DNA from: CASFRF01 sp031549345
Lineage (GTDB): Bacteria > Verrucomicrobiota > Lentisphaeria > Victivallales > Victivallaceae
Reading direction: 5' to 3'
NCBI GenBank assembly: GCA_031549345.1
Contig: JAVBPY010000002.1
Span: 62,001 to 126,000, forward strand
Length of the DNA stretch: 64,000 bases
Part shown: positions 33,647-42,629 of the stretch, piece after piece
Position numbering within the stretch: position 1 is the first letter of the stretch
Layout: every line of letters begins with the position of its first letter
The notes under the pieces: generated by a model
Seen by the model: the letters and a program-made list of their open reading frames with translations, nothing else
What the model was told of the DNA's origin: nothing
Database searches by the model: none
Position numbers and translations under genes: made by a program

Positions 33647-34031
33647 GTTTTTTGGCCTCGGCAAGTTTGGATTCAAGGAGTGTTTTTAAGCGATTCAGCT
33701 CCTCCGGCAGGAGGTCGGACTCCTCAATAAAATACGCCGCGCCCATGGCCGGACGGCCTCCGAAGAACCGTTCGATAAACCCGAGCCCTTCGCGCCGAAC
33801 CGCATCTTGGCGCTCCAGACACGGTTCAAAGATCCAAACGCCGTGCGCATCGGAACGCGCCACCGCACATTTCTTCAGCAAGCGCTCAAGCAACGTGCGC
33901 ACCGTCTGAAGACTTCCGCGCTCCGCCGTCGGAAGGCGTTCATACACCTCGCGGGCACTCAATGGCGATTCTTGCCACAGAATTTCCAGCATCGCCCACT
34001 CGGCGCCGGTAATGTTGATCCGTTTTTTCAT
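33636..34031 (-). CDS. BlaI/MecI-family winged-helix repressor
   Basis: 131 residues, typical of BlaI/MecI/CopY. The winged helix spans residues ~5-75 (ITGAEWAMLEILWQESPLSAREVYERL, then LQTVRTLLERLLKKCAVAR), and the C-terminal helices give the dimer. The start at 34031 has GGAGG before it; the longer frame from 34133 would run through the promoter. A dyad of the BlaI type lies between the -35 and -10 of its own promoter, so it should repress itself and blaR1. The M56 protein downstream would relieve this. Confidence 0.9.
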   Translation of the reverse strand: MKKRINITGAEWAMLEILWQESPLSAREVYERLPTAERGSLQTVRTLLERLLKKCAVARSDAHGVWIFEPCLERQDAVRREGLGFIERFFGGRPAMGAAYFIEESDLLPEELNRLKTLLESKLAEAKKHDN

Positions 34032-34053
34032 GCAGCATCCTCCTGTTGTCTTT

Positions 34054-34082
34054 ATTATACCACACTTGTAGTGCGCTGTCAA
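34054..34082 (-). promoter_or_regulatory. blaI promoter with operator in the spacer
   Basis: Consensus TTGACA (34077-34082) and TATAAT (34054-34059) 17 bp apart on the minus strand. The spacer and the -10 edge hold ACTACA-AG-TGTGGT (34059-34072), the TACAnnTGT dyad of BlaI/MecI-type repressors. Confidence 0.85.
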
Positions 34083-34125
34083 CAAAAAAACAGTGAAAAA
34101 TTGTTTTTTGTTGACGGAGTTTTTT

Positions 34126-37100
34126 TTAGACAACGTCCCAGCCGCACCGGCCGCTGTGAAGAAGAGAAAACATATTCCGCATCTTTTTTTCCGTAACAGG
34201 CTTCAACATGATGCCGGTTAAGTGAGCGCGGGAAAAGTTTTGCGCCGCCTCGGTGTCCGCGGTTACCGCGACGACCGGAATGTGCGCGGTACGCGGATTG
34301 CCACGCAACGCGGCGGCCAAAGCCGCGCCGCTCATACCCGGCATCCACATATCCGTCATCACCGCATCGAACGCGCAATCTTCCTCGAGAATGCGCAACG
34401 CTTCCTCGCCGGACAAGGCGCCGAGCGACTCCATTCCCATCTTACGGAGAAGCGCCGCGAGCACCTTTAAATTCAATGCGATATCGTCCACCAAGAGAAC
34501 ACGGCCACGCAATGCTTTCACCGGTTCCTCTGCCGGAAACGTCGCGGGCGCGGCCAAAAGGTCCGCTCCCGAATAAGGAATTTTCGGAAACTCCACAATG
34601 AAGTCGCATCCCATCCCCTCGTCGCTGACAAGGCGAACCGTCCCGCCCATACAAAGAAGAAGCCGCCGGGTAATGGCAAGACCGAGTCCGGAGCCTTTGT
34701 ACATGTGCGTATCGCGCAAAGCGTCCTGCTGCACAAACGGTTCGAATATTTTCTCCTGCGCTTCCTTCTTCACCCCGATTCCCGTGTCGCGCACCGAGAG
34801 GCGAAGCGTGCCGCGTCCCGCCGCCCCCGCCTGAAAATCCACAGTTACGGTAATACCTCCGGCATGCGTGAACTTCACCGCGTTTCCGATTAAATTCAGG
34901 AGAATCTGGCGCAAGCGCTGGCTGTCCAACGTAATAAGCGGAAGATTTTCCGGAACACGCAAATCAAAATAAAGCCCCTGCTCGCGCACCTTGTGTCCGA
35001 ACACCGCCTTGAGTTCCTGCAAAAGTCTGCCGATATCGCTCGGTTGCGGAACAAGCTCCAACTGGTCCGCTTCCAACTTGGAGAGATCGAGAATGTCGTT
35101 GATCAGAAAAAGAAGCGAATTGCCCGCCAGGTTGATCGACTCCAAATATTCCCCGCGTTCCGCATCCTCCAAATCCCCCTTCTGCAAGAGTTCGCTGAAA
35201 CCGATCACCGCGTTCAAAGGCGTACGCAACTCGTGGCTCATCGTGGCAAAGAAAAATCCCTTCGCCCGGCTTGCGGCCTCTGCGGCAACCAGGGCCGCTT
35301 CCAGTTTACGGCGGCCTTCGTTGATGTCCGTCAAATCAAGAATATTCTCCACAACGTAGAGAACTTCGCCATTGCGGCCGAGGACGGGAATCGCCATAAT
35401 CCGGCACTCGCACCGATCGATCACAACGTCCATACTTTGCGTAGTTCCGGTTTGCAGCGCCAGTGCAACGGGACATTCCGCCAACCCACCCGGAACCTTG
35501 CAGATGTTCACATAACACGGCGCATTCATAAACTGCTCCGGCGAGCCGCCGAACATCGAACAAACCGCCGGATTGAGGCGCAGGAGATTGCGCTGCCCAT
35601 CAAAAAGGCACGTGGCAATCGGCATGGCTTCCAGGATCAGGCGGTTCTGCTGGTCGAGAATTTCCAGCTTTTCACGCTGCATCTCCTGCTCGCGCGCCAG
35701 TCCGATGATCTGTGATACCGAACGCAGAATATTACCGTCCAGCGCGGATATCGTTTCACGCCGCCATTTGAACCCGATCCCGAGGACGCCGTAAAGAGCC
35801 TTGTTCACCCATATCGGCACACACATCAGCGTCCGGCACCCGGAAAGCCGGAAGGCCGCGGCGTAATCCGATTTTTCCACATCGCCGACGGTGATTAGTT
35901 CGTTTGCGGCAAACCGCGCCGTCCACGCATCGATCTGTGCGCGGAATCCGTCGTCCGCCAATCCCGCAAGCGGAAGCGATCCCTCGTTGCTCCATTCAAA
36001 CGGAAAGTTCACGCCGCGCCCCGGCATGAATTGCCCGAGCCAGACGCGGTCGCAATCAAGCTGTGTGGCCACAAGCTTAAGCACCTCTTCCACATTCCGG
36101 TCAAAGGAACTCTCGACAACAATCTGCGTAAGGCATTCATTGACAACGCGTTCATTCTTCACGTAATCATGCAGGGAACGAATCAGGTCCTGGCGTTCAT
36201 CTTCCATGAGTACACGCGCAGTGATGTCCTGCAAAACACCGATGTAAAGCTCCGGATCGTGCTTGCTGCGTATCCCGAGCAAACTGTAGTTGCGCAACTC
36301 TTCCCCGACGCGGGCACGGCAGGTCATTTCCAACATGTACTCTCCGGGTGCGACCGTCAGGCGGCGTTTGGCCTCGAATTCCTCGCGGTCTTCCGGAATC
36401 ATCCAGTCCATCAGCGAAAACGATCCATCGGCGTCGAGCACTGCACCGATGCCGGAATCCCCGCCGATCAATGTTATACGCGCATCTTTGTCCCCGGAGA
36501 AATAAGTAATGTGCGCAAGGGATGCGGCACTGTTCAAAAGAACGTTCAATGTCTGCAGCTGCCGTTCCTGCGCCCGAACCTCCACCACATCCAGCGCGGT
36601 TTCCAATACATAAATCATTTTCCCGCGGGTGTCGTAAATCGGTACGGTCGTTATAATGAATTCGCGGCCGTGTCCATTGAAATCAACCTGTACCTTCCCC
36701 TTTTCCTGCACGGTTTTGCACATCGGGCACCATGGCGGCGGCGCGTCGAGGCCGCAAAGCGAACGGTAACACTTCGTTCCAATGAGCTCCTCCGAGGATC
36801 TTTGCAGCAAGCGAACCGTTTCCTGGTTCACAGAAACAATGTTGTATTCCAAATCAAACAAAAGAAGGGGAATGCCGATGGAGTCGACGATCTGGCGCTG
36901 CAAAAGCGCTCCGCGCTCAATCTCCTCGACGCGTCGTTCGCGTTCCAAACCAAGGAGATAGAGGTTTCCCATGTTCTGAACGCGACGGTAGTCATCCTCT
37001 CCACAAACATACGGTTCGCGAAACTCCAGCACCGAGGCGCCATACAACTTGCCGTCCATCCAGATTCCCTGCAGCAAAAGCGCCTGAATCGGCCCAAGAC

Positions 37101-37989
37101 GGGCGACCTCCCGCGCGAATTCCTCAAAACCAACCGGAGGATTGGAGATATCTTGAATCTCAAGCTGAAGATGACGGCGGATGTATTCGTGAAAGTGACT
37201 GAACTCAAGAAAGGGAAGATCGATAAATTCCTCCCCGCCCGCACAATGTTCATCGCGGACCCAGACATGGCGAAGACGGAAGCGCCCGCTGCCTTCATCG
37301 AATAAAAAGATGCCACATCGGTCGGCACAGGATTTCTCCCCCAATTCGCGCAGGCAAAGCGGCATGGATTTATCCAACGCACTGGCATTGATCAATTCCA
37401 GGCAGCGGTTGAAGCTGCGCTCGTTTTGGGCGTGAATTTCCATGCCGCGCACCGTTTCCGTCAGCTTCTCCTCCTGCATGCGTTCGTGGGTAATGTCCGT
37501 TACATAACCGACGACCAGCCGGGACCCGTCCGGAGCCGTTACAGGTACTTTGATCGCACGCAGATGCACCGCCTCCCCCGAAGAACCGCGCCGGGTTTCA
37601 AATCCCTGAAAAACCTCCCCGACATGCAGAACGTGCTCATCCTGTTCGGTGTGCCACTGGGCATTCTGGATTCCGATTTCCACATCGTTGCGGCCGACAA
37701 AGTTTTCCGCGCTCTTTGTCGGGAGAAGCGTTTCGGCAAAACGTGACATGAATAAATACCGGAACCCATTTTCCGCATTTTTCGCAAAGATTATGGCGGG
37801 AATGCTGTTCAATATCGTCCGTAAAAGATCCGCTTCACTCTTATGGCGCTTCCCAATGCGGGACGCAAGAAAAAAACCAACACCGAAACAAAGACAGCAA
37901 AGAACAACGCCCAAAATCCACCAATAAGCGCCTTCCGGCGGCGCCCCGGCGGAAAAATTAGCCCAAAGGACATTATGGCGAATATTCAT
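34126..37989 (-). CDS. Hybrid sensor histidine kinase with PAS and GAF domains
   Basis: 1287 residues, one transmembrane helix (residues ~23-45), so mostly cytosolic. Domains in order: PAS (~50-175), GAF (~185-360), PAS with Cys cluster CYRSLCGLDAPPPWCPMC (~370-490), PAS (~495-610), GAF (~620-790), PAS with CYVNICKVPGGLAECP (~800-900), HisKA with His919 in ATMSHELRTPLN, HATPase (LNLIGNAVKFT, GSGLGLAITRRL) and receiver (MTDMWMPG, LKPVT). It should sense cytosolic cues, perhaps redox through the Cys-rich PAS folds. It begins 3 nt after the next kinase gene ends, with no clear ribosome site, so it is likely translated by coupling. Confidence 0.92.
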   Translation of the reverse strand: MNIRHNVLWANFSAGAPPEGAYWWILGVVLCCLCFGVGFFLASRIGKRHKSEADLLRTILNSIPAIIFAKNAENGFRYLFMSRFAETLLPTKSAENFVGRNDVEIGIQNAQWHTEQDEHVLHVGEVFQGFETRRGSSGEAVHLRAIKVPVTAPDGSRLVVGYVTDITHERMQEEKLTETVRGMEIHAQNERSFNRCLELINASALDKSMPLCLRELGEKSCADRCGIFLFDEGSGRFRLRHVWVRDEHCAGGEEFIDLPFLEFSHFHEYIRRHLQLEIQDISNPPVGFEEFAREVARLGPIQALLLQGIWMDGKLYGASVLEFREPYVCGEDDYRRVQNMGNLYLLGLERERRVEEIERGALLQRQIVDSIGIPLLLFDLEYNIVSVNQETVRLLQRSSEELIGTKCYRSLCGLDAPPPWCPMCKTVQEKGKVQVDFNGHGREFIITTVPIYDTRGKMIYVLETALDVVEVRAQERQLQTLNVLLNSAASLAHITYFSGDKDARITLIGGDSGIGAVLDADGSFSLMDWMIPEDREEFEAKRRLTVAPGEYMLEMTCRARVGEELRNYSLLGIRSKHDPELYIGVLQDITARVLMEDERQDLIRSLHDYVKNERVVNECLTQIVVESSFDRNVEEVLKLVATQLDCDRVWLGQFMPGRGVNFPFEWSNEGSLPLAGLADDGFRAQIDAWTARFAANELITVGDVEKSDYAAAFRLSGCRTLMCVPIWVNKALYGVLGIGFKWRRETISALDGNILRSVSQIIGLAREQEMQREKLEILDQQNRLILEAMPIATCLFDGQRNLLRLNPAVCSMFGGSPEQFMNAPCYVNICKVPGGLAECPVALALQTGTTQSMDVVIDRCECRIMAIPVLGRNGEVLYVVENILDLTDINEGRRKLEAALVAAEAASRAKGFFFATMSHELRTPLNAVIGFSELLQKGDLEDAERGEYLESINLAGNSLLFLINDILDLSKLEADQLELVPQPSDIGRLLQELKAVFGHKVREQGLYFDLRVPENLPLITLDSQRLRQILLNLIGNAVKFTHAGGITVTVDFQAGAAGRGTLRLSVRDTGIGVKKEAQEKIFEPFVQQDALRDTHMYKGSGLGLAITRRLLLCMGGTVRLVSDEGMGCDFIVEFPKIPYSGADLLAAPATFPAEEPVKALRGRVLLVDDIALNLKVLAALLRKMGMESLGALSGEEALRILEEDCAFDAVMTDMWMPGMSGAALAAALRGNPRTAHIPVVAVTADTEAAQNFSRAHLTGIMLKPVTEKKMRNMFSLLHSGRCGWDVV

Positions 37990-37992
37990 GTT

Positions 37993-40900
37993 TTATCGTT
38001 TCGTATGGAGTCCCTGGAAAAGGGCATCCAATGATTCCAGGGTAATGGGCTTGTGCAAAATGCCTGAAAATTTCTTCGCATCCGCTTCCGCCACCTGGGT
38101 GTCGGCCGTTACCACATACACCGGAATGGACGCAAAGCGCGCATCTTTCCTAATACGAACCGCCAATTCCGCCCCGCTGGTTTCCGGCATCCACATATCG
38201 GTGAGAACCGCATCGTAACAAGCGCCCGGTTCTTCCAGGGCGCCGAACGCTTCCGCCGCGGAATTCGCCAGAGTGCATTCGATTCCAAGTTTTTTAAGCA
38301 TCCCCCGCAACACTTTCAGGTTGATTGGAATGTCGTCCACGATCAAAACGCGGAATGCAAACCGCGGCTCTTCGGCGCGCGGAGAAGATTCCGGAGAAAT
38401 GGGCGCCGGCAGAGCAGGAACCGCGTGCTCTTCAAATCCAAGACCGCCGATACGCACGGTGAACACGCTCCCCTCCCCCGGCTCGCTTTGCAATTCGATG
38501 ACGCCGCCCATTTTTTCAAGCAGTTTCTTGATGATGGAGAGCCCCAGTCCCGTCCCTTCGTACATCCTTTTTCCCGGTATGGTGCAGTCTTGCACGAAAG
38601 GATCGAAAATATTTTTCTGCCCCTCTTTGGAAATGCCGATCCCCGTATCGCTCACGCGAATCACCAGCGCGGCGCCGGAAGCACCCTCTTCGATAAATGT
38701 TTCCGCATCGATGGCGATGTATCCGGAGTGGGTGAATTTGAACGCGTTCCCCAGAAGATTGAACAATATCTGCCGCAAACGGAGATTGTCGACAAAAAGG
38801 ACATGCGGCGCACGAGAAATATCGACACGTAAATCGAGCCCCTTTTCCTTGCTCTTAAGTTTGAAAACGGAAGCAACCTCCCGAACCAGCTCCGCCACGG
38901 CGGTGCGCGCCGGGACAAGCGTAACCTGGTCGGCGGCAAGCTTGGAGAGATCCAGCACGTCGTTGACCAGATTTAAAAGCGCCGTCCCCGCGAAACTGAT
39001 GGAATGCAGATAATCCTTCTGCGTATCCGGATCGACACCGCCCTGCTGGAGGAGTTCGCTGAATCCGATCACCGCATTCAACGGCGTACGCAACTCGTGG
39101 CTGACGGTGGCAAGGAAATAACTCTTGGCGCGGTCCGCCGCCTGTGCTTGTTCCATGGCGATTTGCAGTTCTTTTTTCTGGCGGGTCTGCTCGGTAATGT
39201 CGATATCCACCGTTAGAATGTATTGCATCTTGCCGTTCCTGTCGAAAATCGGCTGCGAAGTGGAAATCTGGCGCTGTGTCTTGAAATCGTGCTCAACGCG
39301 ACAGGGCTCCTGCGAAAGAAGCGTCCGCTGTACGGGGCAGAAATCGGGAGGCGACATGTTTTTGCAAATCGTATTGTAACACTTGGTGCCGAGCAGTTCT
39401 TCGTGCGAGCACCCCGCGTCCGCGACGGCGCTCGGATTGGCCGCAAGCACCGTGTAGTCCAAGTCCAGAATGGTGATCGGCAAAAGGATGTTGTCCACAA
39501 TCTGGCGCTGGAGCGAAACACTGTCCTCCAACTGCATCCTCTGCCGCGCGCGATCGTAGGCAAGCTGGTACATACGCGCGATACCGTTGACGGTGTGCAC
39601 CTCGCAATCGGAAAAATCTTTTTTATACCGTACGTGATCGACACCGATAAAGCCGTACAGCGCGCCGCCGATCCATATCCCGCAAACGAGCAGGGATTTG
39701 ATGTCCTGGTGCCGCAAGTCCGAGGCTTCCTTTTCCAGTCCCTCCGGCGGAGCAAGTGTATCGGTGATGATAATCGGACGGTGCTCATGCAGCATCTTAT
39801 GCCAGTTGACCATGGGGCCCATGTCCACATTCTGGAGATTGTCGATCATCGGCTCGATCCCCTCGCGGCACCACTCGAAGAGGTTGCTGGCGAGCATGTT
39901 TTCATTGAGGTAGTGGAAAACGTACACGCGGTCGGCGTCGGCGTAATCCCCGATGCTCCGCATCATTTCCCGGACCGCTGTTTCAAAATCCATTTCCAAC
40001 GTGATCTTGCCTAGAAGTTGGTTGAGGACGCGCTCACCGCCGATGTATTCGTTCAGGCGGGCAATGGTGCGGCGCTGCTCTTGTTCGAGTTCGTACTGCA
40101 GTGTAATGTCGGACCCCATGCCGAGGAGGAGAACGCCCCCGTCGGCGCGCGGAACGACCTTTTTGACGGTTCGGACGACGAACGAACGGTTTTGGGGGTT
40201 GGTAATTTGCTCCAGGGAATCCATGTCGGTGTTGCCCGCGACAAGGCGGCGGTCGTCGTTCATGAACTTGCGGGATGCGGCTGCGTCCAACTCAAAAATC
40301 TCCGGATCGAAGTGGCCGACGATTTCCGAGGCCGGCTTGCCGGTAATTTCCTCAAATTTTGCGTTGCAGAGCAAATAACGAAAATTGTCGTTCGCGTCTT
40401 TGACAAAGAAAAACCCGGGCAGATGCTCGATTACGGTTTCCAGAAGACGCAGATTGTCGAGGTAACGCCGCTCGTTTTCCCGAATCCGGGTAATATCTTG
40501 AATCACGCCGCAAAATTCTATCTGCCCGGTCGTTACGTTCTTAATCCGCGAGAGGCGGAGTTCGAAATACTTCCGTTCTCCTCCGGTGAGCACCGAATAA
40601 GCGTGTTGGAAATCGGAAAGTTCGCCCGTAATCACAGCGGTCCACTTGCGTGTGAGTTCCGGAACGTCTTCCGGAACAACCCATTGATTAATCGGAATGG
40701 CGCTGCCGTTTTCCACCGGCCAATATTTGGTGGAGGAAGCGTAAATCAGCTTCATTTCCCGGTCGATGCGGAAATACGTGATCTCCGCCATGATGATAAA
40801 CGTGTCGAGCAGGCTGCTGTGCACGCGCAGCTGATCCATTTTCCGGCACTCCTCGGTAACATCGCGGAAAACGTGGATGCGCCCGGAGATCGTATCGTTC

Positions 40901-41700
40901 GCTTCGCGGATCCAGGCCTGGCTTGTACTGATCCGCCGCCGCACTCCGTCCCGTCCGGTGAGAAGCGTATTGCCGAAGGGATTGTCCTGTTCGACGTCTT
41001 CGAGTGTTTCAAGACGGAAAATATCCTCCACGCGCATGCCCATGGCTTCCACCTGGTGGTAACCGAGGAGCTGTGCGCCGGCCGGATTGACAAGTGTGAT
41101 CCGGCCATCCGTATCGGCGACGATCACGCCGTCGGCAATCGCCTCCAACGCCTGGCGGAAATGCCGCGAAAGCTGCGAAAGCTGGCGCTCCGTGGCGTCG
41201 TGCGAAATCCAGATGACTTTGTTCCAGCGGGCGCCGAAGGGCGATTCCAGCAAAGAAAACTTTACGCGCCGCGGCTGCCCTTCGATGACATAATCGAATT
41301 CGACGGAACGTCCTTTGGAAAAAACATCGTCCGCGGCCCGGACAAACATCTCCCGGATCGCCGTTGGCAAGTCAAAAAGGTGTCGGAGTTGCCGGATGAC
41401 CTCCGCACTCGGAATGTCCGGCAAACTCCGGTAGACAATACGCCCCTTCCGGTTTACAATACAAACACGCTGCGGAAGGCATCCGAAAGCCACGTCCAAC
41501 TGGCGGCGCTGTAAAAACAAAAACAACTTTCCGGCCCCGGCGAGAAACAGCAAAAAGAGAACGAGGACGAAAAAGATCAAAGCGGAAGCGGAAGCACCCT
41601 CGGAAGATACATCCGCCGCGCCGGCGGCGAAAACGCACTCGGAGCACAAAAACAAAACCCCAAGCATACTCCCTGTTTTGAGAGAGAAAGACATACTCAT
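37993..41700 (-). CDS. Hybrid sensor histidine kinase, multi-PAS/GAF
   Basis: 1235 residues. A signal-like helix (residues ~10-26) and a second helix (~40-58) anchor it. Four PAS-type segments follow (around 75-175, 185-300, 310-420, 425-550), a GAF domain (~570-740), and a PAS with CYNTICKNMSPPDFCP (~755-850). Then HisKA with His868 in ATVSHELRTPLN, HATPase (FNLLGNAFKFT, GTGLGLSIIKKL) and receiver (LTDMWMPE, HKPIT). The start at 41700 (or 41694) is set by the promoter at 41752-41780, which lies inside the longer frame from 41811. It heads an operon with the kinase at 34126-37989. Confidence 0.9.
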   Translation of the reverse strand: MSMSFSLKTGSMLGVLFLCSECVFAAGAADVSSEGASASALIFFVLVLFLLFLAGAGKLFLFLQRRQLDVAFGCLPQRVCIVNRKGRIVYRSLPDIPSAEVIRQLRHLFDLPTAIREMFVRAADDVFSKGRSVEFDYVIEGQPRRVKFSLLESPFGARWNKVIWISHDATERQLSQLSRHFRQALEAIADGVIVADTDGRITLVNPAGAQLLGYHQVEAMGMRVEDIFRLETLEDVEQDNPFGNTLLTGRDGVRRRISTSQAWIREANDTISGRIHVFRDVTEECRKMDQLRVHSSLLDTFIIMAEITYFRIDREMKLIYASSTKYWPVENGSAIPINQWVVPEDVPELTRKWTAVITGELSDFQHAYSVLTGGERKYFELRLSRIKNVTTGQIEFCGVIQDITRIRENERRYLDNLRLLETVIEHLPGFFFVKDANDNFRYLLCNAKFEEITGKPASEIVGHFDPEIFELDAAASRKFMNDDRRLVAGNTDMDSLEQITNPQNRSFVVRTVKKVVPRADGGVLLLGMGSDITLQYELEQEQRRTIARLNEYIGGERVLNQLLGKITLEMDFETAVREMMRSIGDYADADRVYVFHYLNENMLASNLFEWCREGIEPMIDNLQNVDMGPMVNWHKMLHEHRPIIITDTLAPPEGLEKEASDLRHQDIKSLLVCGIWIGGALYGFIGVDHVRYKKDFSDCEVHTVNGIARMYQLAYDRARQRMQLEDSVSLQRQIVDNILLPITILDLDYTVLAANPSAVADAGCSHEELLGTKCYNTICKNMSPPDFCPVQRTLLSQEPCRVEHDFKTQRQISTSQPIFDRNGKMQYILTVDIDITEQTRQKKELQIAMEQAQAADRAKSYFLATVSHELRTPLNAVIGFSELLQQGGVDPDTQKDYLHSISFAGTALLNLVNDVLDLSKLAADQVTLVPARTAVAELVREVASVFKLKSKEKGLDLRVDISRAPHVLFVDNLRLRQILFNLLGNAFKFTHSGYIAIDAETFIEEGASGAALVIRVSDTGIGISKEGQKNIFDPFVQDCTIPGKRMYEGTGLGLSIIKKLLEKMGGVIELQSEPGEGSVFTVRIGGLGFEEHAVPALPAPISPESSPRAEEPRFAFRVLIVDDIPINLKVLRGMLKKLGIECTLANSAAEAFGALEEPGACYDAVLTDMWMPETSGAELAVRIRKDARFASIPVYVVTADTQVAEADAKKFSGILHKPITLESLDALFQGLHTKR

Positions 41701-41751
41701 ATCCGTATTGCAACCTTTTTTACACAGGCTAAAAAAACACTCCCCGAAGGT

Positions 41752-41780
41752 AATATGCCACATTTTCTTCTCTTTGTCAA
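41752..41780 (-). promoter_or_regulatory. Promoter of the two-kinase operon
   Basis: Minus-strand TTGACA (41775-41780), 17-bp spacer, CATATT (41752-41757), giving a leader of about 50 nt. Confidence 0.65.
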
Positions 41781-41831
41781 GGAATCCGCTAATAATGTTG
41801 CATGGAAACATACGAATGCGACAAATATTTT

Positions 41832-42629
41832 TCAGACGCGCCAGGCATCCATGCGGCTGTTGATGAAAGCAATGACCACTTCCAGCTCCTCTTTGCCCTG
41901 CCCCTTGATTTCAAGCGGTGCGGCGAATTCAAAATAAACGTCGCGCTCGCGGCGGATGGGACCGAGATCGCGCACGATTTTTCCGTTTCCCAGAAAATCG
42001 GTCTTCAACGCGAGTGGAAGAACCGGAGCCTTCGCCGAACGCGCCAACTTGATGCCGATGGAGTTGAAGTTCTCCGGATTGAAGCTCTCCGTGCGCGTGG
42101 ATTGCGGAAAAAGAATGATCGAACGCCCTTCCTCTAAAGTACGTTTCCCTTCCGTCAAAACGGTTTTAAGGTCTTCGCGCGGGTTGTTGCGTCCGACGGG
42201 GATGGCGCGGAGCGAGCGCATAATGTGGCCGAAAAAGGGAACCTTGAACAACGATTCCTTGATCACAAATGTAAAGTCGAGGTGCGGCCGGACGATCGAA
42301 TGCAGCAATGCCGTTTCCAGGAGGCTCATGTGATTGCTCATAATCACCACGGGCTTTCCTTCCAGCGCGCGCAAGTGGTCCAAACCGCGCAAGTGAATTC
42401 TTCCGCCGCAATCTTCCACAAGACGAAAATTCTCATTGGAGAAGGCGATTTGGCGTTCCGCTGTCAGGGCGCCGCGCTTGGCGCAACTCCCCGTGCGGCA
42501 GAAAACACCGAAATTTTTACCGTAAAAATACCAGCGGCTCTTCAAAAGAAGGCGATCGATGCATTTGTGCGGATGATCCGTTGGCGTATCGTAGGAATCT
42601 GAGTGAAACAAATTGGGACCAATGCTCAT
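41832..42629 (-). CDS. PlsC-like 1-acylglycerol-3-phosphate acyltransferase
   Basis: 265 residues. Residues ~95-220 match the PlsC fold. The catalytic box reads SNHMSLLETAL, an HX4E form instead of the usual HX4D; the glycerophosphate-binding box appears as LFPQSTRT in place of the FPEGTRS consensus. It would acylate lysophosphatidate or a related lysolipid at the inner membrane. The ATG at 42629 overlaps the DUF89 stop (ATGA) and has CGGAG upstream; the longer frame is a read-through of DUF89 DNA. It is the last gene of a long operon that also carries an LplT-type transporter. Confidence 0.82.
   Translation of the reverse strand: MSIGPNLFHSDSYDTPTDHPHKCIDRLLLKSRWYFYGKNFGVFCRTGSCAKRGALTAERQIAFSNENFRLVEDCGGRIHLRGLDHLRALEGKPVVIMSNHMSLLETALLHSIVRPHLDFTFVIKESLFKVPFFGHIMRSLRAIPVGRNNPREDLKTVLTEGKRTLEEGRSIILFPQSTRTESFNPENFNSIGIKLARSAKAPVLPLALKTDFLGNGKIVRDLGPIRRERDVYFEFAAPLEIKGQGKEELEVVIAFINSRMDAWRV

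Noticed and set aside
34032..34133. 34-residue extension of the BlaI-like repressor
   Set aside because: It passes through a consensus promoter and operator; the true start has GGAGG at 34031.
36031..37305. A 424-codon plus-strand frame
   Set aside because: Antisense to the histidine kinase at 34126-37989; no ribosome site or motif.
40018..41514. A 498-codon plus-strand frame
   Set aside because: Antisense to the histidine kinase at 37993-41700.
41701..41811. 37-residue extension of the histidine kinase
   Set aside because: It starts upstream of the TTGACA/CATATT promoter.
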